NCBI RefSeq assembly: GCF_000818015.1
Contig: NZ_CP007511.1
Location: forward strand, 930,001-994,000
DNA: 64,000 nt
Source: Stutzerimonas balearica DSM 6083
GTDB taxonomy: Bacteria > Pseudomonadota > Gammaproteobacteria > Pseudomonadales > Pseudomonadaceae
Reading direction: 5' to 3'
Made by a program: the position numbers and the translations under genes
In this document: piece by piece, positions 55,862 to 64,000 of the stretch
Layout of the letters: every line of letters begins with the position of its first letter
Numbering within the stretch: the first letter of the stretch is position 1
The notes under the pieces: model-generated
The model's database searches: none
What the model was told of the DNA's origin: nothing
The model's input: the letters and a program-made list of their open reading frames with translations, nothing else

Positions 55862-56737
55862 TCAACGTGGCGGTAATCCCATGCGACGTCGTGCCCGATG
55901 CACCGAACCGTTGCGCACCGCCCAGCGCAGCACGCCCGCCGTGGCCCGGACCTGATGACGGATCAGCCAGCGTCGCGCCGGTGACATCGAGATCCCGAAC
56001 ATCTCGCAAGCCCATTGCGGAAGCAGCTCGATGCCGGCCCTGAGCATCAGTCTGGCGAACGGTTGCGCCAGGCGACTGGGTGCCGGGGCGGCAAGCAGGA
56101 TGCGAAGAATTTCGTGCGAGCGGTGATCGCAAACCAGCTCGCCGCGAATGGCCTGCAAATAGCCAGCGGTCGCCTCGCGGGTGGTCGGCACACTGGTAGC
56201 CCCGAGCCGTCCGGCAATCATCGAAACCTCGGCGAGATAGCGATCCTGGTCCGCGGGAGGCAGAGCGGAATTGCGGTAGCGCAGATGCGCCTCGAGAAAG
56301 CAGCTGACTTCGGCTACATGCACCCAGGTCAGCAACTCGGGGTCCGATGCCGCATAAGGGCGGCCGTCCTCGGCCTGTCCGGTGACGCCCAGGTGGATAC
56401 GACGAACCCGTTCGAGCAGTCGTTCGGCATCATCGGTGCTCGCAAAGGTGGTTCCGGCGATGAATTGCCCGGTGCGGCGAAGCCGGCCAAGGAGATCCTC
56501 GCGAAAGCGTGAATGGTCCCAGACACCGGCCAGCGCCAGCGGATGCAGGGCTTGCAACAGCAGCGCGGCAATGCCGCCGACGAGCATCGAAGTGAAGTCA
56601 CCATGGACGCGCCAGCAGAGCGAATCCGGACCGAAGAGGCCGGGGTCGCCCGCGGGTGATTCGTAGTCGATGCCCGGCAGGGCCAGCCCGGTCAGGCTGA
56701 GCACCTGCGTTTCGATGTGCCGGCGGAGCCGCTCCAC
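55862..56737 (-). CDS. DUF2236 / MpaB-type oxygenase family protein
   Basis: 291 residues. It has the family's conserved histidine segments: WRVHGDFTSMLVGGIAALLLQALHPLALAGV (shown by its ends WRVHGDF and LHPLALAGV), RRIHLGVTG and WVHVAEVSCFLEAHLRY. DUF2236 relates to the haem b latex-clearing-protein/MpaB fold. The substrate is unknown. It is 19 bp upstream of pgi's 3' end on the same strand, so pgi lies before it in transcription. Confidence 0.8.
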   Translation of the reverse strand: MERLRRHIETQVLSLTGLALPGIDYESPAGDPGLFGPDSLCWRVHGDFTSMLVGGIAALLLQALHPLALAGVWDHSRFREDLLGRLRRTGQFIAGTTFASTDDAERLLERVRRIHLGVTGQAEDGRPYAASDPELLTWVHVAEVSCFLEAHLRYRNSALPPADQDRYLAEVSMIAGRLGATSVPTTREATAGYLQAIRGELVCDHRSHEILRILLAAPAPSRLAQPFARLMLRAGIELLPQWACEMFGISMSPARRWLIRHQVRATAGVLRWAVRNGSVHRARRRMGLPPR

Positions 56738-56756
56738 GATGCTCGGGGCGGCAACG

Positions 56757-58424
56757 TCAGCCGCGGTGGCGGCCGCGGAAGTAGTCGATCAGGCCTTGGG
56801 TAGACGCATCCTCGGCCGCCGAGCTCTCGTAGCTGGTCAGACGGTTGTAGACGCCCTTGCCCAGTTCCTTGCCCAACTCCACGCCCCACTGATCGAAGGA
56901 GTTGATACCCCAGATCACGCCTTGCACGAATACCTTGTGCTCGTAGAGCGCGATCAGCGCACCCAGGCGCCCGGGGCTGATGCTCTCCATCACCAGGGTG
57001 TTGCTCGGGCGGTTGCCCGGAATCACCTTGTGCGGTGCCAGCCGGGCGATCTCGGCTTCGGCCAGGCCCTTGGCGCGGAGCTCGGCCTCGGCCTCGCTAC
57101 GGGTCTTGCCAAGCATCAGCGCCTGGCTCTGCGACAGACAGTTGGCGTAGAGCCATTCGTGGTGATCGGCGACGGGGTTGTGGCTGACCACCGGAACGAT
57201 GAAGTCGGCCGGTATCAGCGGGGTGCCCTGGTGCAACAGCTGGTGGTAGGCGTGCTGGCCGTTACAGCCAACACCACCCCAGATGACCGGGCCGGTGCTG
57301 CAGGATACGGGGCTGCCGTCCTGGCGCACGCTTTTGCCGTTGGACTCCATGTCCATCTGCTGCAGGTGCTTGACGAAGTTGCGCAGGTAATGGTCGTAGG
57401 GCAGGAAGGCGTAGCTCTGTGCGCCCCAGAAGTTGTGGTACCAGATGCCAAGCATCGCCAGCAGGACCGGCATGTTGCGCTCGTAGGGCTCGTGCAGGAA
57501 GTGCTGGTCCATGCTGTAGGCGCCGGACAGCAGGTCCTTGAAGTTGTGCATGCCGATGGCAAGAGCGATCGGCAGGCCGATCGCCGACCAGAGTGAATAG
57601 CGCCCGCCAACCCAGTCCCACATGGGGAATACGTTCTTCTCGCGGATACCGAAGTCGATCGCTGCCTGTTTGTTGCTGGTCACCGCGATGAAGTGCCGGT
57701 AGAGCTTTTCTTCGCTGCCGCCGCGAGCGAGATACCAGGTTCGTGCGGCCTGGGCGTTCTTCAGGGTTTCCAGGGTGCCGAACGACTTGCTCGAAACGAT
57801 GAACAGGGTGGTTTCCGCATTCAGATTCGCGGTCACCTCGCGGAACTCGCTGCCGTCGATGTTGGCCAGGTAGTGGCAGCGCACGCCGCTTTGCTGGGTG
57901 AACGGCAGCAGGGCCTCGGACACCAGCTGCGGACCAAGGAAGGAACCGCCGATACCGATGTTGACCACGTCGGTGATCGGCTTGTCGTTGTAGCCCCGCC
58001 AGAGATGGTTGTGGATACGCCCGACGATATCCGTCATCTGCGCCAGGGAGCCGTGCACTTCGCGCATCAGGTTGTGGCCGTCGACCATCAGGCTGTCGCC
58101 GAGTGGGCGGCGCAGGGCGGTGTGCAGTGCCGGGCGCCGTTCCGAGGCATTGACCGGTTCGCCGTTGAACATGGCATGGGCCGCCTGCTCGACGCCCGCC
58201 TCACGGGCCAGGTTGACCAGCAAGGCGCGGGTTTCGTTGGTAATCAGGTTCTTCGAGTAGTCGAGAAAGAGTCCACAGCAGGAGACCGATAGCTCGTTGA
58301 AACGCTCCGGGTCCGCCTGGAAGGCCTCGCGCATGTTGAAGTGCTGCATGGCCAGGCGGTGCTCTTCCAGAGCTTTCCAGGATGGCAGGGCGGTGACATC
58401 GAGAGGGTTCAGGTAATAGCTCAT
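56757..58424 (-). CDS. pgi: Glucose-6-phosphate isomerase
   Basis: 555 residues from the ATG at 58422-58424. PGI signatures are present: [19 protein letters not shown] and [16 protein letters not shown]. The catalytic Glu/His residues lie in GMHNFKDLL and downstream. In Pseudomonas it mainly serves gluconeogenic and Entner-Doudoroff recycling. Confidence 0.98.
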   Translation of the reverse strand: MSYYLNPLDVTALPSWKALEEHRLAMQHFNMREAFQADPERFNELSVSCCGLFLDYSKNLITNETRALLVNLAREAGVEQAAHAMFNGEPVNASERRPALHTALRRPLGDSLMVDGHNLMREVHGSLAQMTDIVGRIHNHLWRGYNDKPITDVVNIGIGGSFLGPQLVSEALLPFTQQSGVRCHYLANIDGSEFREVTANLNAETTLFIVSSKSFGTLETLKNAQAARTWYLARGGSEEKLYRHFIAVTSNKQAAIDFGIREKNVFPMWDWVGGRYSLWSAIGLPIALAIGMHNFKDLLSGAYSMDQHFLHEPYERNMPVLLAMLGIWYHNFWGAQSYAFLPYDHYLRNFVKHLQQMDMESNGKSVRQDGSPVSCSTGPVIWGGVGCNGQHAYHQLLHQGTPLIPADFIVPVVSHNPVADHHEWLYANCLSQSQALMLGKTRSEAEAELRAKGLAEAEIARLAPHKVIPGNRPSNTLVMESISPGRLGALIALYEHKVFVQGVIWGINSFDQWGVELGKELGKGVYNRLTSYESSAAEDASTQGLIDYFRGRHRG

Positions 58425-58475
58425 GATGAGGCGGCTTCCTTTGCTATGTCGGGCCATCATATGGCAATGCAGGAG

Positions 58476-58507
58476 GGCGGTAGCAATGCATGGCCGGCGC
58501 TACCGCC
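58476..58507. repeat. Inverted repeat upstream of pgi
   Basis: GGCGGTAGC (58476-58484) and GCTACCGCC (58499-58507) form a perfect 9-bp stem in the pgi-panD gap. It may be mRNA structure or an operator; no clear promoter is visible beside it. Confidence 0.4.
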
Positions 58508-58570
58508 GAGTCTGCTCAGACCTGTGCCGTGCCGCTGTGTTCCGCAGGTTCTTGGCGGCCTGGTCGATAC

Positions 58571-58606
58571 GAAAAAGCCCGAAGCACAGACTGCGCTTCG
58601 GGCTTT
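58571..58606 (-). terminator. Terminator of the pan operon
   Basis: A 12-bp stem (58574-58585/58595-58606) on the minus strand ends in a U run (A run at 58572-58576), 20 bp after the panD stop. Confidence 0.85.
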
Positions 58607-58625
58607 CGGGCATCGCCGTGGCAGG

Positions 58626-59006
58626 TCAGGCAACCTGGACCGGAATGGCGTTGCTGGTGTGGCTGAGGTCGCCATCGGCGCCCATGTACAGCACGTGCGG
58701 CTTGAAGTTCGCCAGCTCGGCTTCGCTGTAGTGGGCGTAGGCGCAGATGATCAGCCGGTGGCCGACACCCGCCTTGTGCGCGGCGGCGCCGTTGACCGAA
58801 ATGATCTTCGAACCTTCCTCGCCGCGAATGGCGTAGGTGGTGAACCGCTCGCCGTTGTCGACGTTGTAGATCTGAATCTGTTCGTACTCGCGGATCCCGG
58901 CCAGGTCGAGCCACTCACCATCGATGGCGCAGGAGCCTTCGTAGTCGAGTACGGAATGGGTCACCACGGCGCGGTGCAGTTTTGCCTTGAGCATGATGGC
59001 GTGCAT
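58626..59006 (-). CDS. panD: Aspartate 1-decarboxylase (proenzyme)
   Basis: 126 residues. The self-cleavage site Gly24-Ser25 is in YEGSCAID and produces the pyruvoyl cofactor. It makes beta-alanine for pantothenate, with panC and panB upstream. Confidence 0.97.
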   Translation of the reverse strand: MHAIMLKAKLHRAVVTHSVLDYEGSCAIDGEWLDLAGIREYEQIQIYNVDNGERFTTYAIRGEEGSKIISVNGAAAHKAGVGHRLIICAYAHYSEAELANFKPHVLYMGADGDLSHTSNAIPVQVA

Positions 59007-59084
59007 GGCAGGGTCCTCCGGGGGCGCAAGCGGCGCAGAGTGTGCCCGAAGCCTTGGGTGTGTTCAAGGCTGCGGGAGGGCGGT

Positions 59085-59948
59085 TCAGTGGGCGGTCGTG
59101 CCGGTTTCCACCAGGATGTTGTCGAGCAGGCGTGTCCTGCCGAGAAACGCTGCTACGAGGATGGCGACCTCGCGCGAGTGCTGATCGGCCGGCTGCAGAT
59201 CGACGGCGTTGCGCAGCTCCAGATAGTCCGGACGTAGCCCTGCCTGGCGCAGGCGGTTCAGGCCGCGCTCGACCAGCGCCGAATAGTCGCGCTCGCCACC
59301 GGCAATCGCATCGCGCAGTTCGCACAATGTGCGATACAGTTGCGGGGCGATGGTCCGCTCTTCCGTGGTCAGGTAGCCGTTACGCGAGGACAGCGCCAAG
59401 CCGTCGTCGGCGCGCACGATCGGTTCGGAGATGATCTGCACCGGCATGTTCAGGTCGCGCACCATGGTGCGGATCACTGCCAGCTGCTGGAAGTCCTTTT
59501 GGCCGAACACGGCCAGGTCGGGCTGCACCATGTTGAACAGCTTGGTCACCACCGTCGATACGCCATCGAAATGCCCAGGCCGACTGGCCCCGCACAGCCC
59601 CTCGGACACACCGGGCACGCGCACCAGCGTCTGGTCTGCCTGATCGTGGGGGTACATTTCCTCGACACTGGGGGCGAACAACAGGTGGCAACCGGCGTTG
59701 ACCAGTTTTTCCTGGTCGGCGGCCAGTGTCCGCGGATAGCTGGCCAGATCCTCGTTGGGACCGAACTGCAGCGGATTGACGAAAATGCTGGCGACGACGA
59801 AGTCGGCGCGTTGGCCGGCCTTCTTGATCAGGGCGATATGCCCGGCATGCAGGTTGCCCATGGTCGGCACGAAGCCGATACGCTTGCCCTCGCCGCGGGC
59901 ACGCGCCACGGCGGCACGCAGATCGGCGACGGTCTTGACGATGTTCAT
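59085..59948 (-). CDS. panC: Pantothenate synthetase
   Basis: 287 residues. It carries the HIGH-class motif [31 protein letters not shown], and the KMSKS-like SSRNGYL. It joins pantoate and beta-alanine. The start overlaps the panB stop (ATGA). Confidence 0.98.
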   Translation of the reverse strand: MNIVKTVADLRAAVARARGEGKRIGFVPTMGNLHAGHIALIKKAGQRADFVVASIFVNPLQFGPNEDLASYPRTLAADQEKLVNAGCHLLFAPSVEEMYPHDQADQTLVRVPGVSEGLCGASRPGHFDGVSTVVTKLFNMVQPDLAVFGQKDFQQLAVIRTMVRDLNMPVQIISEPIVRADDGLALSSRNGYLTTEERTIAPQLYRTLCELRDAIAGGERDYSALVERGLNRLRQAGLRPDYLELRNAVDLQPADQHSREVAILVAAFLGRTRLLDNILVETGTTAH

Positions 59949-60745
59949 GCGGAAAACTCGTGTTCGGCTGCAGGGAACTCGACCGCTTTCACGGCGCGGA
60001 CATAGGCGGCAATGGCGGCCGGAATGCTGTTCTGTGCCTGCATGAAGTTCTTCACGAACTTCGGTACCCGACCGCTGAGCGAAAGGCCGAGCATGTCATG
60101 CAGCACCAGAACCTGCCCATCGGTGGCGCTGCCGGCGCCAATGCCGATCACCGGGATGCGAACCGCTTCGGTGATGCGGGCCGCCAGCTCGCTGGGCACG
60201 CATTCGAGCAGCAGCATGGCCGCACCGGCAGCCTCCAGGGCACGGGCATCGGCGAGCATCTTCTCGGCCTGCGCCTCGCCCCGGCCCTGCACCTTGTAAC
60301 CGCCGAACAGGTTGACCGCCTGTGGCGTCAGGCCCATGTGCGCGCAGACGGGGATGCCGCGCTCAGCCAGCTGGCCGATCGATTCGGCCAGCCAACCGGC
60401 ACCTTCGAGCTTGATCATGTGCGCTCCGGCCTGCATCAGCATCGCGGAATTGTTCAGCGTCTGCTCGAGCGTGGCATTGGCCATGAACGGCAGGTCGGCG
60501 ACGATCATGGCGCCGCGGTTACCGCGTTTGACGCTGGCTGTGTGATAGGCCATGTCGGCAACACTCACCGGCAGCGTGCTGTCGTGACCTTGCAGGACCA
60601 TGCCGAGCGAGTCGCCGATCAGCAGCATCTCCACCCCCGCATCGCATGCCGTGCGGGCAAAGGTGGCGTCGTAGCAGGTCAGCATGACGATCTTCTCGCC
60701 CTTCTGCTTGAGCCCTTGCAGTGTGGTCAGGGTTACGTCTGGCAT
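59945..60745 (-). CDS. panB: 3-methyl-2-oxobutanoate hydroxymethyltransferase
   Basis: 266 residues with the TIM-barrel motifs [28 protein letters not shown] and KLEGAGW. It carries out the first pantothenate step. It is first of panBCD; the 157 bp upstream probably hold the promoter. Confidence 0.98.
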   Translation of the reverse strand: MPDVTLTTLQGLKQKGEKIVMLTCYDATFARTACDAGVEMLLIGDSLGMVLQGHDSTLPVSVADMAYHTASVKRGNRGAMIVADLPFMANATLEQTLNNSAMLMQAGAHMIKLEGAGWLAESIGQLAERGIPVCAHMGLTPQAVNLFGGYKVQGRGEAQAEKMLADARALEAAGAAMLLLECVPSELAARITEAVRIPVIGIGAGSATDGQVLVLHDMLGLSLSGRVPKFVKNFMQAQNSIPAAIAAYVRAVKAVEFPAAEHEFSA

Positions 60746-60902
60746 GAGCCGTCCTCTTCGGGGCCTCTGAGGGGTCTGTCGCCGGGCCGTGCGCAGCTGC
60801 GTGCGACAATCGGTACCAGCAGAGGGCGCTTATACTCGGGTTGACGCCCAGCTAAGTCAATGATGGGTGTTACCCGGGTGTTACGGTCGTTACCGCAATG
60901 CG

Positions 60903-61397
60903 TTACAGATCGGTCGCCAAGCGTTCCAGTCCGGTGAAGGGGCACGCGGCGATCAGCTCGTCCAGCGTACGGCCGTCCGGAAGGCGAAAGCCGGTGGGCA
61001 CGAGCTCGGCCAACGGATATAGCACGAAGGGACGCGCGTGCATGTGGTAATGCGGCACGGTCAGTCGCGGCTCGCTCAGCGATCGATTGCCGAACAGCAG
61101 GATATCCAGGTCAAGGGTGCGCGGGCCCCAGCGCTCGGCCTTGCGTTGACGCCCCTGGGCGAGTTCGATCGCCTGCAGTGCATCGAGCAGTTGCAGCGGC
61201 GCAAGCCCGGTATCCAGTGCGGCGACCGCATTCACATAGCGCGGCTGGTCACTTGGCCCGAGTGGATCGCTGGCATAGAACGAGGAGACCGCCATCAGCT
61301 CGGTATTCACGATGCCGGCGAGCGCGGCGATCGCATCGCGGAGCTGCTGCTCGGGTTCCGCCAGATTGCTGCCCAGCCCGATATAGGCGCGCTCCAT
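60903..61397 (-). CDS. folK: 6-hydroxymethyl-7,8-dihydropterin pyrophosphokinase
   Basis: 164 residues starting MERAYIGLGSNL. It has the HPPK signature RWGPRTLDLDILLFG and the VPHYHMHARPFVLYPL segment. It makes the substrate for FolP. The start overlaps the pcnB stop (TGATG), a conserved pair. Confidence 0.97.
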   Translation of the reverse strand: MERAYIGLGSNLAEPEQQLRDAIAALAGIVNTELMAVSSFYASDPLGPSDQPRYVNAVAALDTGLAPLQLLDALQAIELAQGRQRKAERWGPRTLDLDILLFGNRSLSEPRLTVPHYHMHARPFVLYPLAELVPTGFRLPDGRTLDELIAACPFTGLERLATDL

Positions 61398-62791
61398 CAG
61401 TCGGCCGCGGCCGGCGAGCCACTGCCGCGACGGCGACGCCCCCCACCGCTGCGGCGGCGTTTGCGCGGGGCGCCGCCTTCGTCGCGGCTGCTGAGCTCGC
61501 GAATCATGTGGCGGCGCTCGCTGTCGTCGACGTCCTGATAGCGCGTCCACCATTCGCCAAGGCCGTGGGTCTGTTCGCCAGCGCTCTCGCGCAGCAGCAG
61601 GAAATCATAGCCGGCGCGGAAGCGCGGATTCTCCAGCAGCTGATCCGCGCGGCGGCCCTGCCGGCGCGGCAGGCGTTCCTGCATATCCCAGATCTCGCGC
61701 ATCGGGATGGTGAAGCGCTTGGGAATCGCAGTGCGCTGACACTGTTCCCAGATGATGTCGTGCGCCGCCTCTTGCATGGCGGGGATCGGTGGCATGCCGC
61801 GATCCTGCAGCTCGAGCACGCGTGCCGGCAGGGCGGGCCAGAGCAGCGCAGCGAACAGGAACGCCGGTGTGACCGGTTTGCCCTGCTGGATGCGCAGATC
61901 GGTATTGGCCAGGGCGTTGCGGATCAACGTCTCGGCATAGTCGGGGTTGCGCTCGAGCGCCACGGCGGTTGCCGGGAACAGCGGTGCGAAGAGCCCATAT
62001 TCCTGCAGCAGGTCGAAGGTCTGCTCGGCACGACCGCCCATGAACAGCTTGAGGACCTCTTCGAACAGTCGTGCCGCCGGGATGTCTTCCAGCAGCTCGG
62101 CGAGGTCGTGAATGGGTTCGGCACTGTGCCGTTCGATCTCGAAGTCGAGCTTGGCGGCGAAGCGTACGGCACGCAGCATGCGTACGGGGTCTTCCTGGTA
62201 ACGCTGCTCGGGATCGCCGATCAGCCGCACCAGACGATTGCGGATGTCATGCACGCCGTGGGTGTGATCAAGGATGCGCTCGGTGCTTGGATCGTAGTAC
62301 AGGGCATTGATCGTGAAGTCGCGCCGCTGGGCGTCGTCTTCCAGCGTGCCGTAGACGTTGTCGCGCAGAATGCGCCCGCTTTCGTTGCGAGCGGCCTGGT
62401 GTTGGTCCTGCTCCTCGTCCTCATGCGGGTGGTGGGCGCGGAACGTAGCCACCTCGATGATCTCGCGGCCAAAGTGCACGTGGACGAGTTTGAAGCGGCG
62501 GCCGATTACCCGCGCGTTGCGAAATTCGGCGCGCACCTGCTCCGGCGTGGCGCTGGTGGCGACGTCGTAGTCCTTGGGGTCGAGCTTGAGCAGCAGGTCG
62601 CGGACACAACCGCCGACGACGTAGGCCTCGTAGCCGGCCTGTTGAAGGCGCTCGACGACATTGACGGCGTACCGGCTGATTTCGTTTCGATGCAGCGAGT
62701 GTTGCCGGCTGGTCAGTATTTCGGGAGAGCGTCGGGCGTGCGGGACGCGGCGCAGGGGAAAGCGAAATGACTGGAACAGCTTTTTCAGCAT
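61397..62791 (-). CDS. pcnB: Poly(A) polymerase I
   Basis: 464 residues from the ATG at 62789-62791. There is no good ribosome site for it or for the alternative GTG at 62827. The nucleotidyltransferase core has VVGGCVRDLLL and DYDVAT; the tRNA-binding-like middle and a basic Arg/Gly-rich tail (RKRRRSGGGRRRR) follow. It adds poly(A) tails that speed RNA decay. It lies downstream of crcZ. Confidence 0.96.
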   Translation of the reverse strand: MLKKLFQSFRFPLRRVPHARRSPEILTSRQHSLHRNEISRYAVNVVERLQQAGYEAYVVGGCVRDLLLKLDPKDYDVATSATPEQVRAEFRNARVIGRRFKLVHVHFGREIIEVATFRAHHPHEDEEQDQHQAARNESGRILRDNVYGTLEDDAQRRDFTINALYYDPSTERILDHTHGVHDIRNRLVRLIGDPEQRYQEDPVRMLRAVRFAAKLDFEIERHSAEPIHDLAELLEDIPAARLFEEVLKLFMGGRAEQTFDLLQEYGLFAPLFPATAVALERNPDYAETLIRNALANTDLRIQQGKPVTPAFLFAALLWPALPARVLELQDRGMPPIPAMQEAAHDIIWEQCQRTAIPKRFTIPMREIWDMQERLPRRQGRRADQLLENPRFRAGYDFLLLRESAGEQTHGLGEWWTRYQDVDDSERRHMIRELSSRDEGGAPRKRRRSGGGRRRRGSGSPAAAD

Positions 62792-62921
62792 GAGGGAGGC
62801 ACTGTTGGCGAGATAGCGGAACGGCACGCGAATGCCGGCAAACGTGCGCGGATTCTAGCACCGGGTAGCAAGCGATGGTGAACGAAGGAGGCGGGGGTGT
62901 CAAAACTGTGAGGCGATAGCA

Positions 62922-62947
62922 CAGAGGGGAGCCGAAGCTCCCCTCTG
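62922..62947 (-). terminator. UUCG-capped hairpin at the 3' end of crcZ
   Basis: An 11-bp perfect stem (62922-62932/62937-62947) encloses TTCG on the minus strand. There is no following U run, so termination may be partial and some transcripts may continue into pcnB. Confidence 0.55.
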
Positions 62948-63272
62948 GAAAGATTGTCGCGTGCTGTTGTTATTGTTCGCAGGCGTTTGTTTTTGTTTTC
63001 GCCTGTTCCCAGAGATCAGTATCGCTGGGAAGAACGCTCCGATCAGGAGCCAATAGCAAACGGATTTCTTTGGTCGCTGAGTTGCCTGTCGGCCGGTACG
63101 GGTACTGCTTTCATGCAGTTCTTGTTCTTCTCGGTCCGGTCAGCTGGCCAGTGGCCTCGGCAAGTCCTCTCCAAAAGAATCAGTTAGCTGCGCCTCCGCG
63201 TTGTTGTCGTTGTTTTGCTGGAGCCGTTACGTCTTGTTCTTATTGTGGGGTCGCTTGTTATTGTTGTTGTGC
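62922..63272 (-). ncRNA. crcZ: CrcZ small RNA (Hfq/Crc decoy)
   Basis: The minus strand between cbrB and pcnB, about 350 nt, starts GCACAACAACAATAACAAGC and carries many A-rich Hfq/Crc motifs (AAnAAnAA): AACAACAA, AACAACGACAACAACG, AAGAACAAGAA, AAACAAAAACAAAC and AACAATAACAACA. A sigma54 promoter lies 10 bp before the start, and the position is the one known for crcZ in Pseudomonas. CrcZ sequesters Hfq/Crc and relieves catabolite repression on poor carbon sources. The 3' end is set by the hairpin and is approximate. Confidence 0.9.
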
Positions 63273-63281
63273 CATGTAGTA

Positions 63282-63297
63282 AGCAGGTGGCGTGCCA
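63282..63297 (-). promoter_or_regulatory. Sigma54 promoter of crcZ
   Basis: The minus strand reads TGGCACG-CCAC-CTGCT, with GG and GC 10 bp apart; the predicted start is near 63272. Confidence 0.85.
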
Positions 63298-63354
63298 CTT
63301 TTGGAAAAGTCTTATATTTCAGGTGGTTACGTAATCTTGGGAGGTACAAGGCAA

Positions 63355-63390
63355 TAAAAAACCGGGTTCTTCGTTACCGATGAACCCGGT
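63355..63390 (-). terminator. Terminator of cbrB
   Basis: A perfect 9-bp stem (63361-63369/63382-63390) on the minus strand is followed by a U run (A run at 63356-63361). Confidence 0.8.
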
Positions 63391-63394
63391 TCCC

Positions 63395-63420
63395 TGTTAC
63401 TCGTCGCTGCGGCGGTAACA
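63395..63420. promoter_or_regulatory. CbrB-type binding palindrome upstream of crcZ
   Basis: TGTTAC-N14-GTAACA is perfect, centred about 135 bp upstream of the crcZ start. A further GTTACGTAA at 63326-63334 may be an extra half-site pair. This fits the CbrB sites reported upstream of crcZ. Confidence 0.7.
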
Positions 63421-63425
63421 CCTGC

Positions 63426-64000
63426 CTAGCCGGTAGCGCCCGACTTGCGTCGCGGTATCCCCAGGCGCTGGCGGCGCTCCCACAGGCATTTGCGGCTGAT
63501 GCCGAGCTTGCGGGCCAGCTCGGTTTCGGTCATGTGGTCCTGGTGCTCAAGGACGAAGTGCTGGAAGTAGTCCTCGAGCGACAGATCTTCGGTGGGCTCG
63601 TTGGAGGCGCTTGCGGCGAGAGGTCCGCAGTTCGGCTCGAAGTCATCGTCGATGTCGTCGAGCTCGATATCCAGCCCCAGCAGCTCGGCGCTGATTTCCG
63701 GCCCTTCGCTGAGAATCGCGGCTCGCTCGATGGCATTTTCGAGTTCACGCACGTTGCCCGGCCAGGAATAGCGTCGGATCGCCTGCTCGGCCTCGCGCGA
63801 GAAGTGCATTGGCTCGGTGCCCATGCGCTCGCACTGGCGATCGAGAAAGGCGCGGGCGATCTCCAGTACGTCGTGGCCGCGTTCGCGCAGCGGCGGCAAG
63901 CGCAGCGCGATGACGTGCAGACGGTAATAGAGGTCCTCGCGAAACTGCCCGGTCTTGGCCAGGGTCTTGAGGTCGCGGTGGGTGGCGGCGATCAGTCGCA
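63426..64000 (-). CDS. cbrB: CbrB, sigma54-dependent response regulator (C-terminal part)
   Basis: The frame is open to the window edge, so only the last ~191 residues are seen. It covers the end of the AAA+ domain (THRDLKTLAKTGQFREDLYYRL, shown as a pair of segments THRDL and REDLYYRL, then PPLRERG and the WPGNVRELENAIERA lid) and a Fis-type helix-turn-helix (TELARKLGISRKCLWERRQRLGI). The name rests on the neighbours: crcZ and pcnB directly downstream are the Pseudomonas cbrAB locus. CbrB turns on crcZ in response to carbon/nitrogen state. Confidence 0.9.
   Translation of the reverse strand, partial: RLIAATHRDLKTLAKTGQFREDLYYRLHVIALRLPPLRERGHDVLEIARAFLDRQCERMGTEPMHFSREAEQAIRRYSWPGNVRELENAIERAAILSEGPEISAELLGLDIELDDIDDDFEPNCGPLAASASNEPTEDLSLEDYFQHFVLEHQDHMTETELARKLGISRKCLWERRQRLGIPRRKSGATG

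Noticed and set aside
58425..58625. Small gene in the pgi-panD gap
   Set aside because: The short open frames there have no ribosome site and cross the pan terminator; the gap is explained by the pgi 5' region, one inverted repeat and the terminator.
62954..63383. Three short plus-strand open frames in the cbrB-pcnB gap
   Set aside because: They run antisense across the crcZ RNA, are low-complexity (Leu/Val/Cys-rich from TTG repeats) and have no ribosome site.

Overview
The window looks like chromosome of a denitrifying pseudomonad, most likely the Pseudomonas stutzeri (Stutzerimonas) group. The evidence is high GC, Pseudomonas-type gene orders (secG-tRNA-rimP-nusA-infB-rbfA-truB-rpsO-pnp; cbrB-crcZ-pcnB-folK-panBCD-pgi), a norCBD nitric oxide reductase cluster, and two Dnr-type regulators of the kind described in P. 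stutzeri. I see no insertion sequence, prophage, CRISPR array or rRNA operon.

Layout. 1-1.4 kb: the 3' part of a TonB-dependent receptor. 1.4-12.5 kb: an anaerobic/nitric oxide block with dnrP, dnr, a DnrO-like gene, dnrN, norR, ubiUVT (oxygen-independent ubiquinone synthesis), a second Dnr-type regulator with a DGC-domain protein, and a class III ribonucleotide reductase locus. In that locus the glycyl-radical domain is a separate 51-residue gene between nrdD and nrdG. 12.5-15.6 kb: an FtrABCD/P19-type ferrous iron importer behind a Fur-box-like sequence. 15.8-18.8 kb: an MdtD-like efflux pump, a small membrane protein, a guanidinium exporter under a guanidine-II riboswitch, and a CBS-domain protein. 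18.9-22.7 kb: norCBD. 22.8-30.5 kb: bamE/fur, recN, grpE-dnaK-dnaJ, dapB. 30.6-42.6 kb: carAB-greA, DUF4149, yhbY/rlmE, ftsH-folP-glmM-tpiA-secG. 42.6-51.6 kb: tRNA-Leu, tRNA-fMet and the rimP-to-pnp translation/RNA operon. 51.6-58.4 kb: a BON-domain protein behind a sigma54-type promoter, a DUF2845 pair with DUF748, DUF2236 and pgi. 58.6-64 kb: panDCB, folK-pcnB, the crcZ small RNA and the 3' part of cbrB.

Regulation is readable in the DNA. FNR/DNR boxes (TTGAY-N4-RTCAA) lie about 41 bp upstream of plausible start points for ubiUVT, nrdD and norC, with weaker copies before dnr and dnrP. This ties NO reduction, quinone synthesis and dNTP supply to the same low-oxygen/NO switch. dnrN instead has a complete sigma54/NorR architecture: three GGT-N7-ACC sites, an IHF site and a -24/-12 promoter, with norR divergent. 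The BON gene has a comparable sigma54 layout with two tandem TTGCA-N3-TGCAA-like sites for an unknown activator. crcZ has a sigma54 promoter and a CbrB-type palindrome. Other recognisable sites are sigma32 promoters at grpE and dnaK, a LexA box at recN, and a pyrBI-like leader before carA.

All calls come from reading the sequence and from family knowledge. No database search was run.
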